Source: Nitrospirota bacterium (GTDB lineage: Bacteria > Nitrospirota > Thermodesulfovibrionia > JACRGW01 > JBFLZU01). From it: a stretch of 35,241 nucleotides of DNA. Position numbers and translations under genes: made by a program. The notes below the pieces were generated by a model. It searched no databases. It was given only the letters and a program-made list of their open reading frames with translations, and was not told where the DNA came from. The stretch lies in the NCBI GenBank assembly GCA_040756155.1, contig JBFLZU010000118.1:1-35241 (forward strand). The letters are read 5' to 3'. Shown one piece after another: positions 34,676 to 35,241 of the stretch (within the stretch, counting starts at the first letter, position 1; each line of letters begins with the position of its first letter).

Positions 34676-35241
34676 ATTTCATTACAAATTCTTCTTACCT
34701 CCGACTTCAGATCTTCGATCCTGCTGCTGCCATCAATAATATAATCCGCATAGGCTTTCTTTTCCTCCATCGGTATCTGTGCGTCAATCCGTTCCTCCGC
34801 CTCACTTTCACTCAATCCTCGTTCGATAAGTCGCTCTAACTGTATACGCCTATCCACATAAACAAGCACAACCTTATTTACCTTTTTATGATATCCAGTC
34901 TCGATTAATAGAGGAATATCAAGAACTACTATGGCATCGGCTTCATTTCTCTGAATTTCTTTAATTCGATCCTCTATCACGGTATATACTCGTGGATGAA
35001 TAATATTCTCAAGAGCCCTTCTTTTCTCTTCATCCCTGAATACGAGTGCTCCAAGTTTAGTGCGGTCTATAGAACCATTCGGTTTAAGGACATTCTTGCC
35101 GAATAATTCCACTATTTCCTGCCATACAGGTGTGCCTTCTTCGACAATATCTCTAACTATCTCGTCTGCATCAATGAGATGGGCACCAAGTGATTTAAAG
35201 ACCGAACCTACAGTGCTTTTCCCGCTCGCAATCCCACCTGT
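34672..35241 (-). CDS. coaE: Dephospho-CoA kinase, start cut off by the window edge
   Basis: 189 residues are visible; the first few codons lie past base 35241. The visible part begins TGGIASGKSTVGSVFKSLGA, containing the P-loop (GGIASGKST), then HLIDADEIVRDIV with the substrate Asp. The middle VLDIPLLIETGYHKKVNKVVLVYVD and the LIERGLSESEAEERI region are typical of CoaE. It phosphorylates dephospho-CoA in the last step of CoA synthesis; coaX at the left end does the first. It converges on ubiD with overlapping stop codons and no terminator in between. Confidence 0.96.
   Translation of the reverse strand, partial: TGGIASGKSTVGSVFKSLGAHLIDADEIVRDIVEEGTPVWQEIVELFGKNVLKPNGSIDRTKLGALVFRDEEKRRALENIIHPRVYTVIEDRIKEIQRNEADAIVVLDIPLLIETGYHKKVNKVVLVYVDRRIQLERLIERGLSESEAEERIDAQIPMEEKKAYADYIIDGSSRIEDLKSEVRRICNEI

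Overview
The window is gene-dense and mostly housekeeping, from a bacterium with moderately AT-rich DNA, heavy use of ATA, AGA and AGG codons, and tightly packed operons. Gene content (short archaeal/thermophile-type AdoHcy hydrolase, a homocitrate-synthase-like enzyme in a TCA operon, DUF4390-NtrY-NtrX, TusA, many overlapping stop/start pairs) suggests an anaerobic or thermophilic lineage such as Nitrospirota (Thermodesulfovibrionia-like). That placement is inference; no marker here proves it.

Layout. (1) 1-5384, minus strand: a JAMM/MPN metallopeptidase cut by the left edge, UspA, GalT, type III pantothenate kinase, biotin ligase, a small unknown helical protein, endonuclease III and a metallo-beta-lactamase-fold hydrolase, whose upstream reading frame is partly made of palindromic repeats. 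(2) 5444-9801, plus strand: purH and purD, a PHP-domain hydrolase and a membrane-anchored TPR protein; a 67-bp double palindrome sits between purH and purD, and AAGGATT-type heptamers lie at gene ends. (3) 9808-11508: an MltD-like LysM transglycosylase (minus) divergent from tusA (plus). (4) 11525-19683, minus: metK, ahcY, argS, then an operon of citrate-synthase candidate, isocitrate dehydrogenase, malate dehydrogenase and ndk. (5) 19785-23987, minus: DUF4390, NtrY and NtrX. (6) 24083-30714, plus: PAP2 phosphatase, an exported FlgT_C/VCBS-like protein, uppS, cdsA, dxr and rseP, an isoprenoid, lipid-carrier and envelope cluster. (7) 30719-32862, minus: tRNA-Met(CAT) and groES-groL under a perfect CIRCE operator. 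(8) 33233-35241: a UbiD-family decarboxylase converging on coaE, which is cut by the right edge.

The most interesting points are not a defence or mobile system; no CRISPR array, transposase, phage gene or toxin-antitoxin pair is visible. They are: a TCA gene set whose first enzyme is a DRE-TIM aldolase and so a candidate Re-citrate synthase; several families of palindromic or structured repeats inserted between operon genes, one copy translated inside an exported protein; two genes (PAP2, ubiD) whose -10 box lies exactly six bases before the ATG with no Shine-Dalgarno sequence, suggesting leaderless transcripts; and a TPR gene whose best ribosome-binding site points to a CTG start. No tools were run: every call rests on motifs and context read by eye.
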